Source: Suilimivivens sp045586385
GTDB taxonomy: Bacteria > Bacillota > Clostridia > Lachnospirales > Lachnospiraceae
Direction of reading: 5' to 3'
Assembly (NCBI GenBank): GCA_045586385.1
Contig: JAZNAE010000087.1
Location: 1 to 56,288, forward strand
Length of the DNA stretch: 56,288 nt
Under the pieces are notes generated by a model. That model did not search any database, was not told the DNA's origin, and saw only the letters and a program-made list of their open reading frames with translations. This document shows positions 1-9,489 of the stretch, piece after piece (within the stretch, counting starts at the first letter, position 1; every line of letters starts with the position of its first letter). The position numbers were made by a program, and so were the translations under genes.

Positions 1-155
1 AGCCTTTTTAAAACTTTTGTAAAAAATCAATAAGAACACTTTAAAAAATGTACAAGCCATTCCAACTGTTCGAAGCGAAGCAAGTTATGGAATGGCTTGT
101 TTATTACATCTTTAAAGTGTTCTTATTAGATTTTTCTTAAAAGTTTTATAGGCTT
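1..155. repeat. Long near-perfect palindrome at the left edge
   Basis: Positions 1-63 and about 89-154 form an imperfect inverted repeat with arms of about 63-67 bases. The inner parts are exact: ACAAGCCATTCC pairs with GGAATGGCTTGT, and AATAAGAACACTTTAAA pairs with its complement; small indels lie between. The loop, 64-88, contains TTCGAAGCGAAGC. The left arm runs to the window edge, so the repeat may extend further. No T-run follows directly, and it is much longer than an ordinary terminator. A MITE-like element or the end of an insertion sequence is my best guess; a transcription terminator for neighbouring genes is the alternative. Confidence 0.7.
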
Positions 156-318
156 TAGCACTGTTGTAACGTCGGCTATTCAGACAGTTGCTCAAAACAA
201 CAACTTTTTGAAAAAGGCAGTTCTAAAAAATTTGTCGAAAACTTCTAAAAAACTTCCTACAGAAAAATATGTTGCTCTGAATGATAATCAAAAATTATCT
301 TTTCGCTCATTAGGCTAG
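130..318 (+). pseudogene. Tail of an unidentified reading frame
   Basis: After a TAG at 127-129 the frame is open for about 62 codons and ends LPTEKYVALNDNQKLSFRSLG before TAG at 316-318, overlapping the stop of the MATE gene on the other strand. The composition looks protein-like, but there is no start codon with a ribosome binding site, and the upstream part runs into the long palindrome. It could be the remnant of a transposase or other gene cut by that repeat. I do not recognise the family, and a chance open frame cannot be excluded. Confidence 0.25.
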
Positions 319-1673
319 ATTTTAATTTGGGTCCACTTACCGGCCTTAAAGCGTATAGAAGCAAAAATAAATCTTGAAATCTGATCAGCCAGAACGCCAA
401 GCCAAATCCCCACTATTCCGAATCCGAGCATATATCCGAAAATATAAGATCCTCCGGTACGGATTATAGTTACGCTTATAGCTGATGCCATCGCTGTATA
501 GAAAGTATCTCCTGCCCCTCTGAGACATCCCATATAAATAACCTGACTAATCTGGAATACTACCACAAATATGATTACATACATAATTCCTACGCCAATT
601 TCTACAATATGTTCTTCCTCAAAGAACAAGCGGAGCAGTGTTCTTGCTCCTGTAAAATAAACGATTGCAAGAAATACTGAAATGATTCCTCCAATCCATC
701 TGCAGATACGTCCGTATTCCTTGGCAAGTTCTTTATCTCCCTGACCTAAGCTCCTACCAATCAATGCAACCGCCGCAGACTGCAAGCCGTCTCCGAATGA
801 AAAGGAAAGTCCCATAATATTCATTCCCACCTGGTGTGCTGCCATAGCATCAGTCCCTTGTTTCGCAGCCATTACTGCGGTCATCATAAATCCGACTCTC
901 ATCAGAAGCTGCTCAAAGAAAACACTGTAACCGACTTTCACCAAATTTATAAAGGTACTAAATGCAGGCTTAATCTTATTCTTGAAAATAAAAGGTATAC
1001 TGATAAATCCTTCCGGCTTTGTAATAGATACTATACTCATAACACAAGCTACTACTGTACCGAACACAGTCGCAATTGCAGCCCCATGGATGCCCAATGC
1101 AGGAAAACCGAAATGCCCGTCAATTAATAGGTAGTTGCCGATAATATTTACTGTGTTGGACGTAATGTTTGTCTTCATGGTAATCTTAGTATTTCCGGCA
1201 CCACGCTGTGCTGAATTAATACACATCTGCACACAGTTGAAAATCATACCTCCCATAATAATTTGAAAGTATATTACTGCCGTATCGTGTGTCTCCGGTG
1301 TTGAACCGCACAAGGTGATAATCGGACTTGCCATTAGTACAAATAATATACTTAAAATTACCGCAGCAGTAACAACAAATGTAAGTGCTGTATACATAAT
1401 GCGATTTGCTTCTTCCTGCCTTCCTTCTCCTCTTCTTCTGGCTACCAATGCTGATACCGCCACATTTACCGCAAAGAACAAGGATAAGCCAAGAAATTTA
1501 GGCTGTGTGGTAAGACCTACCGCTGCTACCGCATAAGCCCCCAAGGAACTTACCATAAGTGAATCCACCAAACCGGCAAATGCCACAAAAAATGATTCCA
1601 AAATGGCCGGCCATGCCATATCTATTGTAATTTTTATGTTTTCTTTGCTATGTTGGCTCTTCTTTTCCGTCAT
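315..1673 (-). CDS. MATE family efflux transporter
   Basis: A 452-residue polytopic membrane protein of the multidrug and toxic compound extrusion family, which exports cationic drugs or metabolites in exchange for Na+ or H+. About 12 hydrophobic segments are visible, arranged as two similar halves. The N-terminal half has the typical 'WPAILESFFVAFAGLVDSLMV' style first helix with a conserved acidic residue, followed by 'AVAAVGLTTQP'. The length is normal for the family. It is a single gene ending at the left-edge region, and no regulator is adjacent. A second, more distant MATE lies at 13150-14520. The substrate cannot be predicted. Confidence 0.93.
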   Translation of the reverse strand: MTEKKSQHSKENIKITIDMAWPAILESFFVAFAGLVDSLMVSSLGAYAVAAVGLTTQPKFLGLSLFFAVNVAVSALVARRRGEGRQEEANRIMYTALTFVVTAAVILSILFVLMASPIITLCGSTPETHDTAVIYFQIIMGGMIFNCVQMCINSAQRGAGNTKITMKTNITSNTVNIIGNYLLIDGHFGFPALGIHGAAIATVFGTVVACVMSIVSITKPEGFISIPFIFKNKIKPAFSTFINLVKVGYSVFFEQLLMRVGFMMTAVMAAKQGTDAMAAHQVGMNIMGLSFSFGDGLQSAAVALIGRSLGQGDKELAKEYGRICRWIGGIISVFLAIVYFTGARTLLRLFFEEEHIVEIGVGIMYVIIFVVVFQISQVIYMGCLRGAGDTFYTAMASAISVTIIRTGGSYIFGYMLGFGIVGIWLGVLADQISRFIFASIRFKAGKWTQIKI

Positions 1674-1796
1674 ATCTGCTACCTACCATCTGTCACATGT
1701 TTTACAACAATATACTATAACACACTCTTTTCAATATTTCTACGAATTACTTCTTTTATTTATATTACAAGCATATCTTTTTCAATCCACGAAAAA

Positions 1797-1850
1797 GAAG
1801 CATCGCCCCACGCTATAATTTCATTAAAATCATAACGTCTTGCGATGCTC
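1797..1850 (-). terminator. Terminator after the apt-NCS2 operon
   Basis: On the minus strand GAGCATCGC pairs with GCGATGCTTC, with further pairing inside (ACGTTAT against ATAGCGT), followed by TTTTTC. It lies about 30 bases after the stop of the NCS2 permease and in front of the MATE gene. Confidence 0.7.
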
Positions 1851-1878
1851 CCTAAAAATTTTCACTTCTTATAACACA

Positions 1879-3237
1879 TTATAAGAAAATATATTTGCAA
1901 ACAAATAATACTGCAAGCACATACATAAGAGGTGTAATTTTCTTCGCCTTACCGCATGCAAGGTTAATAATTACATAGGAAACAACTCCGATTGCAATAC
2001 CTTCGGAAATGCTGTACATAAGAGGCATGGACAGGAAACAAAGGTATGCAGGAATTGCTTCTGTTAAATCTTCGAAATCTACCTTTAAAATAGCAGATAC
2101 CATAAGGAATCCTACGAAGATAAGCGCCGGTGCTGTTGCAAATCCGGGAATCGCTGTAAAAATAGGAGCAAAGAAAATAGCAATCAGGAATAAGAAGCCT
2201 GTTACTACAGATGCAAGACCTGTTCTTGCGCCTGCTCCAACACCTGCAGAACTTTCTACAAATGTTGTGGTTGTGGATGTACCGAGAACTGCACCTGCAC
2301 TTGTCGCAATAGCGTCTGCAAGAAGTGCCTGTTTGATTCTGGGAAGTTTTTCATCCTTATCAAGCATATTTGCTTTGGTAGATACACCGATTAATGTTCC
2401 CAGTGTATCAAAAATATCTACAAACAGGAAAGATAATAAAACAACAATAAAGTTGAATACACCCACACCACTGAAATCAGCTGTAAAGCACTGTCCAAAT
2501 GTCTGACCCAGTGCAGTAAAATCTGTCAGTGCAAATGTAGGGTATAAGGAATAAAATCCCGCTTCAACATCTACTACATAAATACCACATACCTGAGCAA
2601 TCATACCAAGCACCCATGTTGCAATAATACCGATTAAGATGGATGCCTTAATACCTTTTGCATATAAAACAGCGGTAATCATAAGACCGATTAATGCAAG
2701 AACAGCGCAAATACCTTTTGTATGCCACTCGCCTGTAAAATCTACATAAGTAACAAGTGTTGAGGAATTGGCAACTACCAATTTAGCCCCTTGCAGACCG
2801 ATAAATGCAATGAATAAACCAATACCTGCGCCCACACCTTTTTTCAGTGTGCTGGGAATTGCATTAAAGATTGCTTCACGGACATTTGTAAGTGATAAAG
2901 CAATGAAAATAAGACCTTCTATAAACACTGCCATTAACGCTACCTGCCAGGAATATCCCATAACACCGCATACAGTGTATGCAAAATAAGCATTAAGTCC
3001 CATACCGGGAGCAAGTGCAAAAGGATAATTTGCAAGAAATGCCATAGCCAATGTTCCGATAAAGGAAGCTAAGCAAGTTGCAATAAGCACAGCAGTTCTG
3101 TCCATACCGGCATCACCAAGCATGGTAGGGTTAACTGCAAGGATATACGCCATTGTCATAAATGTAGTAATACCTGCTACTACTTCCACTTTTACAGTTG
3201 TGTTGTTTTCTTTCAATTTAAAAAACTTTTCTAACAT
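1879..3237 (-). CDS. NCS2-family purine (adenine/guanine/hypoxanthine) permease
   Basis: A 452-residue membrane protein of the AzgA-like branch of the NCS2 nucleobase:cation symporters. It has the family start VEVVAGITTFMTMAYILAVNP, about 12-14 membrane segments, and the FVESSAGVGAGARTGL stretch around residues 325-340 that is typical of hypoxanthine/guanine/adenine permeases. Twelve bases separate it from apt upstream, so both are almost certainly on one message: the permease imports the base and Apt traps it as nucleotide. A terminator follows. No purine riboswitch is visible in the leader. Confidence 0.93.
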   Translation of the reverse strand: MLEKFFKLKENNTTVKVEVVAGITTFMTMAYILAVNPTMLGDAGMDRTAVLIATCLASFIGTLAMAFLANYPFALAPGMGLNAYFAYTVCGVMGYSWQVALMAVFIEGLIFIALSLTNVREAIFNAIPSTLKKGVGAGIGLFIAFIGLQGAKLVVANSSTLVTYVDFTGEWHTKGICAVLALIGLMITAVLYAKGIKASILIGIIATWVLGMIAQVCGIYVVDVEAGFYSLYPTFALTDFTALGQTFGQCFTADFSGVGVFNFIVVLLSFLFVDIFDTLGTLIGVSTKANMLDKDEKLPRIKQALLADAIATSAGAVLGTSTTTTFVESSAGVGAGARTGLASVVTGFLFLIAIFFAPIFTAIPGFATAPALIFVGFLMVSAILKVDFEDLTEAIPAYLCFLSMPLMYSISEGIAIGVVSYVIINLACGKAKKITPLMYVLAVLFVCKYIFL

Positions 3238-3249
3238 TTTTTCTCCTCC

Positions 3250-3774
3250 CTATTTACCTTCATAAGTAATGACTGATGCAACATCATATTTCTGAAGCTT
3301 GTCCCTGCCTTTTAATCCGGCAAGCTCCATTAGAAAAATAAGTTTTACCACTTCTCCTCCAAGTGCTTCTACCAATCTCGCACAAGCTTCTATGGTTCCC
3401 CCTGTTGCAATGAGGTCATCCACAAGCACAATTTTTTGGCCCGGAAGTATTGCATCTTTATGCATTTCAATTTCTGCACTTCCGTACTCCAAATCGTACT
3501 GCATGGATATGGTTTCACATGGAAGTTTGCCTTTCTTTCTTGCCGGTATAAATGGTTTGCCGAGTGCATAAGCAATGGGTACACCAAAGATAAATCCTCT
3601 GGACTCCGTTCCCACAATCGCATCAAACTCTACACCTTCCAGCAACGCAATCATGGAATCAATGGCAAGTTTCAAGCCGTCAGCATCCTGTAAAACACTG
3701 GTAACATCCCTGAAAATAATGCCTTCTTCAGGAAAATCCGGAATACTTCTGACGTATTCCTCAATCGGTTTCAT
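3250..3774 (-). CDS. apt: Adenine phosphoribosyltransferase
   Basis: Apt converts adenine and PRPP into AMP and pyrophosphate in purine salvage, in the cytoplasm. The 174-residue product has the expected length, the N-terminal motif IPDFPEEGIIFRDVT, and the PRPP-binding loop IVLVDDLIATGGT at residues 115-127. The ATG is preceded at seven bases by a strong GGGGGG run. It is the first gene of a two-gene operon with the NCS2 permease. A sigma-A-like promoter is seen at 3845-3874. Confidence 0.97.
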   Translation of the reverse strand: MKPIEEYVRSIPDFPEEGIIFRDVTSVLQDADGLKLAIDSMIALLEGVEFDAIVGTESRGFIFGVPIAYALGKPFIPARKKGKLPCETISMQYDLEYGSAEIEMHKDAILPGQKIVLVDDLIATGGTIEACARLVEALGGEVVKLIFLMELAGLKGRDKLQKYDVASVITYEGK

Positions 3775-3844
3775 TCATATACCCCCCTTCCGAATATAGT
3801 ACCTACTTATTTGTCTTGTGAAAACACATCACTTAACGGAAATA

Positions 3845-3874
3845 ATTATATCACGTTTTTTATTACTTTAACAA
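3845..3874 (-). promoter_or_regulatory. Likely sigma-A promoter of apt
   Basis: On the minus strand a TTGTTA (3869-3874) lies 18 bases before a perfect TATAAT (3845-3850), about 70 bases upstream of the apt start. No second element such as an operator is evident. Confidence 0.5.
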
Positions 3875-3891
3875 TCCAAATACAATTATTA

Positions 3892-5526
3892 TTATCTGGT
3901 CCAAATAATATTTTGGCTAATCATCTGGTCGATATCCATACCGATAATTTGTGATGCTCTTGCTTTTGCAGCGGCTTCATTTTCTGTGCCAAGATTTTTG
4001 TAGATTGTGTATGCAGGCTTTTTATTCCCTTCCAAATCTACAAGGCCTAAAGCCAGATTACTTGTCATTTCATGCGCATTATCTGTATGGCGGAACAACA
4101 TAAAAGCATCAACATCAGGAAGAGATGCTGCTTTTAAATATCCATAAGCAACAGATGCTTCCTGCTCTGCCGTACCGAAACTGGATGTAAATCCTATTTC
4201 AGCAAGGGAAATACTTCTCACTTCTCCTGCCGGGTTTAAATATTCGGGACGATGCATATAATTAATCAGTATATCAATATTTTGCATCGTAATATATGGT
4301 GTCGTAAGCCCTTCATGTACCCATTCAGCCAGACCGTGCCATGCATAAGGGTCATATAACGGTGAGTTGTAGGGATGATAGGAAAGTCCCCAGTCAATAT
4401 TCCCTTCACGGATCATAAAATAGTTGAACTTATCTAAATATTCTTTTGCAAGAAAGCTGCCGGCATTTGACTTCCGGTTCCATTCCTGATCAATGGAATT
4501 GTATATTTGAACATTCGCGTTCATACTTTTCATTTCATTATAAATAATACGAAATGCTTTTACATACGTATTTACATTTAATTCCAGAGAATCTGAGTTG
4601 ATATACCACCAAGATGTTCTTGCGTTTACTTCATTTCCCAAAATCCAATTATCAACCTGTCCGTATCCCAATGTGCCGGAATATCTCTGTCCCAAGAAAG
4701 CACCAATCGCCTTCAAGTGATTGGTACCGCCTGCTTCCGCTACATTCAGTGCATATCCCGGACATTCGGTCCCGTCTTTTGCAAGTGGATGTACCAAATC
4801 CTGAGAAAATACTCCTTTGCCGCTATTTAAAAGCACCAAGGTAACCTGAATGCCATTGTTGTTCATATGCTTAATCAGGGCATCATAACTTCCTACTGTC
4901 GATCCGTCAAAATAGTAAGTCTGTCCATTATATGCAAAGGGAATTGCCCCCGGCACGGAAACATCCGAACATATATCATCCACGCACATATTATAGACAG
5001 CCTGCTGGATACCCAAATCCTGAATTTCTTTGGTTGATAAACGTGTGACATCAGGCAAAAGGCCTTTGATTCCTGTGGTCATCCGCGCAGATGTATGGGC
5101 TGCCATTGCTTCCGGATTGGTAATATAATGCTCATCGCTGACCTGCATCATCTGTCCGTCTCTTTTGATTGCAACCAAAAATTTCCGGCTCAAATTTGAT
5201 TCCGGCGTATTGTGATTTAAAGGAAAAACTGCCGTAGCAGACTTTCCTGCTTTAACCGTTGCCACAATCTGTCCCGTAGGACCGTCCTGATAAACTTCAT
5301 CTGCATAAATATAATATTTCCCATCATCACTTGACGGCACAGAACCTGCACTCAAATTACAAACGACATCTGTTCCCGAAATCAGACAAGAATCAATGGA
5401 AACAGGTCTGCCAGACGCCTGTACGCTCATTTCACCAACCGATGATAACCCTGTCACTGTGACACCTAATACCACTGCAAGTGTCACTGCCAATGCCCTC
5501 TTTAAACTTCTTTTAGTAATTTTCAT
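3892..5526 (-). CDS. Secreted DUF5722-type, glycosidase-like protein
   Basis: A 544-residue protein with a clear Sec signal peptide (KRSLKRALAVTLAVVLGVTVTG, probable cleavage near VQA-SG at residue 38) and no anchor, so probably released or wall-associated. The mature part resembles the DUF5722 family. The central region reads like a clan GH-A TIM barrel: NWILGNEVNARTSWW carries the Asn-Glu pair expected for an acid/base, and SLAEIGFTSS carries a later Glu that could be the nucleophile. Both roles are inferred from pattern only. It stands alone between apt and the MgtC-like gene. The substrate is unknown. Confidence 0.65.
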   Translation of the reverse strand: MKITKRSLKRALAVTLAVVLGVTVTGLSSVGEMSVQASGRPVSIDSCLISGTDVVCNLSAGSVPSSDDGKYYIYADEVYQDGPTGQIVATVKAGKSATAVFPLNHNTPESNLSRKFLVAIKRDGQMMQVSDEHYITNPEAMAAHTSARMTTGIKGLLPDVTRLSTKEIQDLGIQQAVYNMCVDDICSDVSVPGAIPFAYNGQTYYFDGSTVGSYDALIKHMNNNGIQVTLVLLNSGKGVFSQDLVHPLAKDGTECPGYALNVAEAGGTNHLKAIGAFLGQRYSGTLGYGQVDNWILGNEVNARTSWWYINSDSLELNVNTYVKAFRIIYNEMKSMNANVQIYNSIDQEWNRKSNAGSFLAKEYLDKFNYFMIREGNIDWGLSYHPYNSPLYDPYAWHGLAEWVHEGLTTPYITMQNIDILINYMHRPEYLNPAGEVRSISLAEIGFTSSFGTAEQEASVAYGYLKAASLPDVDAFMLFRHTDNAHEMTSNLALGLVDLEGNKKPAYTIYKNLGTENEAAAKARASQIIGMDIDQMISQNIIWTR

Positions 5527-5549
5527 ATTCCCTCTCTCCTATTGTTCTT

Positions 5550-6239
5550 TTAAAAAATTTCCATCACGAAATCCACGTCGTCAAGTCCGTAAATCTCTTC
5601 AATTACGCCATCATGGTTTATCTTTTTCCCTAAATCAATGTCCATCCCAAGTAATATCTTGTCATCATTTCTTCTTTTATCAATTTCTGTAATCCGATAA
5701 CCATGCTTATGCAGATATTCCACTATATTTTTGATTCCACTATCGCCGCTTACTTCTATCTTCACCTGCAATATACGGTTATGCAGCATCTGTCTGCGGC
5801 TGAAACCTGCCATAAGTTTGATTGCCATCATAATCAGCGCAAATGTGATAACGGAAGAATAAATGTACCCGGAACCTATGGAAATACCGAGCACTGCTGT
5901 AGTCCATAAGGTTGCAGCAGTCGTCAGCCCTTTAATGTGGCTACTTCCCGTAATAACAATGGTTCCCACACCCAGAAATCCGATTCCGTTGATAACACCT
6001 TGCGCCAGTCTGACAGGATCTCCGGTTCCATAGGTAAGTACAAGGTGAATATTAACAATCTGTGCAAGTGCTGCTCCCACGCAAACCAATATAAAGGTTC
6101 TGAGTCCGGCCGCATGCCGTGTAGCACCACGCTCCATACCGATAATCCCACCCATGATTGTTGCAAGAATCAATCGTATGGACACCGATACTTCATTAAA
6201 TTCTTCCAAATAATAAAGCACGTCCATTATATTTTTCAT
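5550..6239 (-). CDS. MgtC/SapB family membrane protein
   Basis: The N-terminal half has four to five membrane helices with the family signature GGIIGMERG and RTFILVCVGAAL. The C-terminal cytoplasmic half looks like an ACT-type regulatory domain, which places it in the MgtC/SapB group linked to Mg2+ limitation and membrane potential control in other bacteria. I chose the ATG at 6239 because AAAGG lies eight bases upstream; a GTG three codons earlier overlaps that site. There are 24 bases between this gene and the secreted protein that follows. The function in this organism is inferred only. Confidence 0.85.
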   Translation of the reverse strand: MKNIMDVLYYLEEFNEVSVSIRLILATIMGGIIGMERGATRHAAGLRTFILVCVGAALAQIVNIHLVLTYGTGDPVRLAQGVINGIGFLGVGTIVITGSSHIKGLTTAATLWTTAVLGISIGSGYIYSSVITFALIMMAIKLMAGFSRRQMLHNRILQVKIEVSGDSGIKNIVEYLHKHGYRITEIDKRRNDDKILLGMDIDLGKKINHDGVIEEIYGLDDVDFVMEIF

Positions 6240-6291
6240 AATCCGCACCTTTCTTTTGTAAACTGCGTATTTTATTATTTAAAATACTTAT

Positions 6292-7203
6292 TTATAGTTC
6301 GTAAGGCGTTATCTGATACACGTAATAATTGAGCCAATTTGAATACAAATTATTGCTGTGGGAACGCCACTGCAAATCGGGCTTCTTCGTATCATCATCA
6401 TCAGGATAATAATTTTTCGGCATATCAATGGGAAGTCCTTTTCCTTTATCTCTAAGATACTCATTATGTAAGGTGTACCTGTCATATTCAGGATGACCCA
6501 TAACGAAAATCTGCTTTCCTTCTTCTGCCATGCAAAGAAGAACACCTGCTTCTTCGGATTCTGCAAGTACCATAAGCTCTTCGCAGTTATGTATCGCCTC
6601 TGCCGGCACAGTGGTATGACGGCTGTGCGGTATCATAAAATAATCATCAAATCCTCTTACCAGAGGAATTTTTCTGTTCATTACTTTATGTTTGTACACA
6701 CCAAACAGTTTTTTATCAAGCTGTACCTTTTTTAGTCCGTAATGATAATAAAGTCCTGCTTGTGCTCCCCAACATATATGCAGCGTGGAAGTTACATGCG
6801 TTTTCGTCCATTCCATAATCTCACATAACTCCGGCCAATAATCCACTTCATCAAAGGAAATCTGTTCTACCGGTGCTCCGGTAATAATCAGTCCGTCAAA
6901 CTTTTTATCTTTCAGTTCATCATAGGTATTATAAAAACGATTCAGATGTTGAATTGGTGTATTTAGTGAAACATGACTGTTCATTTTCATAAAAGTTACA
7001 TCTATATGAAGCGGCGTGTTGGACAACGCCCTAAGTAACTGTAATTCTGTATCCTGCTTAACGGGCATCAAATTTAATATACATATTTTCAAAGGTCTGA
7101 TGTCCTGATGCATTGCACGGTATTCGTCCATTACAAATATATTTTCATTTTCCAATATCCCCTTTGCCGGTAAATCGCTCTGTACTTTAATAGGCATGTC
7201 CAT
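6292..7203 (-). CDS. metA: Homoserine O-acetyltransferase (MetA family)
   Basis: MetA activates homoserine for methionine synthesis. The product has the family start MPIKVQSDLPAKGIL, the catalytic cysteine in HICWGAQAG and a GHPEYDRYTL segment with the active-site His and Glu. Counting from the MPIKV methionine, the residue at position 111 in TGAPVEQ is Glu. In this family Glu111 is reported to select acetyl-CoA and Gly111 succinyl-CoA, so acetyl transfer is predicted despite the common succinyltransferase label. It follows ligA by 23 bases and is probably co-transcribed. No SAM riboswitch is visible in that gap. The first Met has the better-spaced AAAGGA site. Confidence 0.95.
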   Translation of the reverse strand: MDMPIKVQSDLPAKGILENENIFVMDEYRAMHQDIRPLKICILNLMPVKQDTELQLLRALSNTPLHIDVTFMKMNSHVSLNTPIQHLNRFYNTYDELKDKKFDGLIITGAPVEQISFDEVDYWPELCEIMEWTKTHVTSTLHICWGAQAGLYYHYGLKKVQLDKKLFGVYKHKVMNRKIPLVRGFDDYFMIPHSRHTTVPAEAIHNCEELMVLAESEEAGVLLCMAEEGKQIFVMGHPEYDRYTLHNEYLRDKGKGLPIDMPKNYYPDDDDTKKPDLQWRSHSNNLYSNWLNYYVYQITPYEL

Positions 7204-7226
7204 ATTGTTCCTTTCTGTTTTTACTT

Positions 7227-9191
7227 CTATTTTACAAATCTATCCACAAACTCATCCTCGGAAATAATGGGAATTCCAAGTTCTTTCGCTTTGCGGTTCT
7301 TTGATGATGCAGAATTCACATCATTATTTACAAGATAATCTGTCTTTGATGTGACACTTCCCGTAACCTTTCCGCCGGCAGTTTCCACATATGCTTTAAA
7401 TGCGTCTCTGTTCTTATAATAATGTACGTCTCCCGTAATAACGAAGGTAAGCCCTTCACATTTACCGCCCTCTTTTACCGTCATATCTACCTGCTCAATG
7501 GACACCTCTGTAAGTAAGTTATGAAGAGACGCTCTATTCTTTGGATTTTCATACCATTCCAAAACCGAGTTAGACTTCTCCGGACCAATCCCTTCAATAT
7601 CTTCAAACCCGTGACCATTTTCCAGTCTTTCCAAAAAGCCGTCAAACCCGATTGATGAAACAATCTTCTTTCCGGCATCCGTTCCAATCATGGGAATACA
7701 TAATGCATAGAGGAAATTTACAGGATGTACGTTTCTGCTTTTTTCAATAGCCTTGTGCATGTTTTCGTAAGACTTATCTCCAAAGCCTTCCATATTTATG
7801 ATTTTTTCCCCATGTTCCGACAAATGATAAATATCGGCAAACTCAGAAATAAACCCTTCATTCATAAATTTTAACATAGTTTGAATGGACAGTCCATCAA
7901 TATCCATTCCTGATTTGCTGACAAAACGTGTAAATTTTTTTCCGTGCTTGGCACTACAATCGGGATTTGTGCAATGTAGCGTCTTTGTTTTACTTTTTTC
8001 ACTGACATGAATCTTTGTATCCGCACCGCAAACAGGGCAATTCTTCGGAACATCAAATTCGCCCTCTGCATTTAATACGGCAATACATTTCGGAATAATC
8101 TTATTAGCTTTAATTACTTCTATTGTAGATTTCTTACCGATCCCGAGACGCTCCATCTCACTGATATTACAAAGAGATGCTCTGGATACGGTAGTTCCTT
8201 CCAACTGTACCGGCTCAAACACTGCCACAGGTGATATGGTGGATGCAGCACAGGACCATTCCACATATAAAAGTTCCGTCTTTGCTGACACATCCTGCCA
8301 TTTAAATGCATATCCCGCTCTTGTCGCGTGATGTCCAGTCACACTTCCTGTAGACGCATACGCTGTATCATCATAGCAAATCACAAGTCCGTCTACCGGA
8401 ATATCCATCTCTCCCGTTTCCACTTTCCTTGTCCATCTTCCAATCACTTCTTCAAGCTGTTCACCTTTCAGCATTTCCCTGTCAATAACGGTAAAACCTT
8501 CTTTTTCAAGGAACTCCATTCTATCTCCCAATGAAATGATTGGTTCATCAATATAAACAAGAGTAAACGCATTAAAATGCACACGACGTTCCTTCACTTT
8601 TTCCGGGTCATCTAAATTCAACGTACCGGAAGCCAGATTTCTTGGATTTGCATATTTCTCATCATCATCTTCTATTAAAGCGTTAATCAATTCAAAATCC
8701 GTATAGGAAATGGTTGCCTCCCCGCGCACTACCAAATGTCCCGTATAATTTATTTTTAACGGAAATCCTTTAATTGCATTTTTTAAATAGGTAATGTTCG
8801 TTCCTACTTCTCCGTTTCCTCTAGTAAGAATCTTAGAAAGTTTTCCGTTATCGTAAGTAAGCACAAGTGACAAACCATCCAATTTCCATGATAACCAAAT
8901 ATCTTTATCCTCTGCCCATTTTTTTAATTCCGAAATCTGTTTTGTCTTTGCAAGGGATAGTGCCGGAAACTCATGTACCTCCCGTTCTGTGCCTTCTTCC
9001 TCATATCCTGTCTTCTGGGTAGGACTATCCGGCAAAATATATCCCGTTTCTTCTTCCAGTTTTGCAAGCTCATCAAACATGGCATCCCATTCGAAATTTG
9101 ACATAATTTCTTCTTTGCCGCCGTAATATCTTTCAGACGCCTCATTTAATTTCTGTATCAGTTCTTCCATCTTATTCATTTTAGTTTCCAT
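7227..9191 (-). CDS. ligA: NAD-dependent DNA ligase
   Basis: LigA seals nicks in replication and repair using NAD+. The product is about 654 residues, close to the usual 670. Seen in order: the NAD-binding Ia region with RYYGG, the adenylation motif SWKLDGLSL with the nucleotidyl Lys, an OB-fold, a four-cysteine zinc finger (CPVCG...CTNPDC), helix-hairpin-helix repeats, and a C-terminal BRCT domain (GLTFVITGDVHYYKNRDAFK). The ATG at 9191 is chosen because GGAG lies ten bases upstream; a GTG three codons earlier is too close to that site. It shares an operon with metA, an unusual pairing. Confidence 0.95.
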   Translation of the reverse strand: METKMNKMEELIQKLNEASERYYGGKEEIMSNFEWDAMFDELAKLEEETGYILPDSPTQKTGYEEEGTEREVHEFPALSLAKTKQISELKKWAEDKDIWLSWKLDGLSLVLTYDNGKLSKILTRGNGEVGTNITYLKNAIKGFPLKINYTGHLVVRGEATISYTDFELINALIEDDDEKYANPRNLASGTLNLDDPEKVKERRVHFNAFTLVYIDEPIISLGDRMEFLEKEGFTVIDREMLKGEQLEEVIGRWTRKVETGEMDIPVDGLVICYDDTAYASTGSVTGHHATRAGYAFKWQDVSAKTELLYVEWSCAASTISPVAVFEPVQLEGTTVSRASLCNISEMERLGIGKKSTIEVIKANKIIPKCIAVLNAEGEFDVPKNCPVCGADTKIHVSEKSKTKTLHCTNPDCSAKHGKKFTRFVSKSGMDIDGLSIQTMLKFMNEGFISEFADIYHLSEHGEKIINMEGFGDKSYENMHKAIEKSRNVHPVNFLYALCIPMIGTDAGKKIVSSIGFDGFLERLENGHGFEDIEGIGPEKSNSVLEWYENPKNRASLHNLLTEVSIEQVDMTVKEGGKCEGLTFVITGDVHYYKNRDAFKAYVETAGGKVTGSVTSKTDYLVNNDVNSASSKNRKAKELGIPIISEDEFVDRFVK

Positions 9192-9466
9192 TATTAACAC
9201 ACTCCTAATACCATACAGTACTTTTGATACATTTTTATAGAGAAATACCGTTATTTAATCTAATAAATAACGCCCATTTTTGCAAGATATCTTTCATGGC
9301 ATTCGTTTTTGCTTGCATTTTGCATTTTCAAACAAGGTGTTATCCTTATTTTTGATAGTCTGAAAGTACTATTTTTCTTTCCATTTACTTCAATCAACTT
9401 GCAAACACTTTGTTTTTCATTGCATTTTGTCTGCTTTACATAATATCGCTTTCAAAATTATGGTAA
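9192..9466. other. Intergenic stretch with no recognised gene
   Basis: An AT-rich gap of about 275 bases between ligA and the pseudouridine synthase. It contains TTATTTAATCTAATAAATAA, a short inverted repeat near 9253, and several GCATTTTGCATTTTC-like runs. I see no coding signal or known RNA in it. It presumably holds the ligA promoter. Confidence 0.5.
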
Positions 9467-9484
9467 ACCACAAGATGTTGTGGT
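9467..9484 (-). terminator. Hairpin after the pseudouridine synthase gene
   Basis: ACCACAA (9467-9473) pairs exactly with TTGTGGT (9478-9484) around GATG, just beyond the stop of the gene at 9490. The T-run after it on the minus strand is weak, so terminator function is likely but not certain. Confidence 0.45.
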
Positions 9485-9489
9485 CACTC

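Noticed and set aside
2009..2506. 165-codon open frame on the plus strand inside the NCS2 permease gene
   Set aside because: It is exactly antisense to a highly conserved membrane protein, is Thr/Ala/Pro-rich in the way such shadows are, and has no ribosome binding site.
3775..3891. Possible purine riboswitch before apt
   Set aside because: The leader lacks the conserved purine-aptamer stems and the known loop sequences; only a promoter is visible.
7204..7226. Possible SAM riboswitch before metA
   Set aside because: The gap to ligA is only 23 bases, too short for any SAM aptamer.
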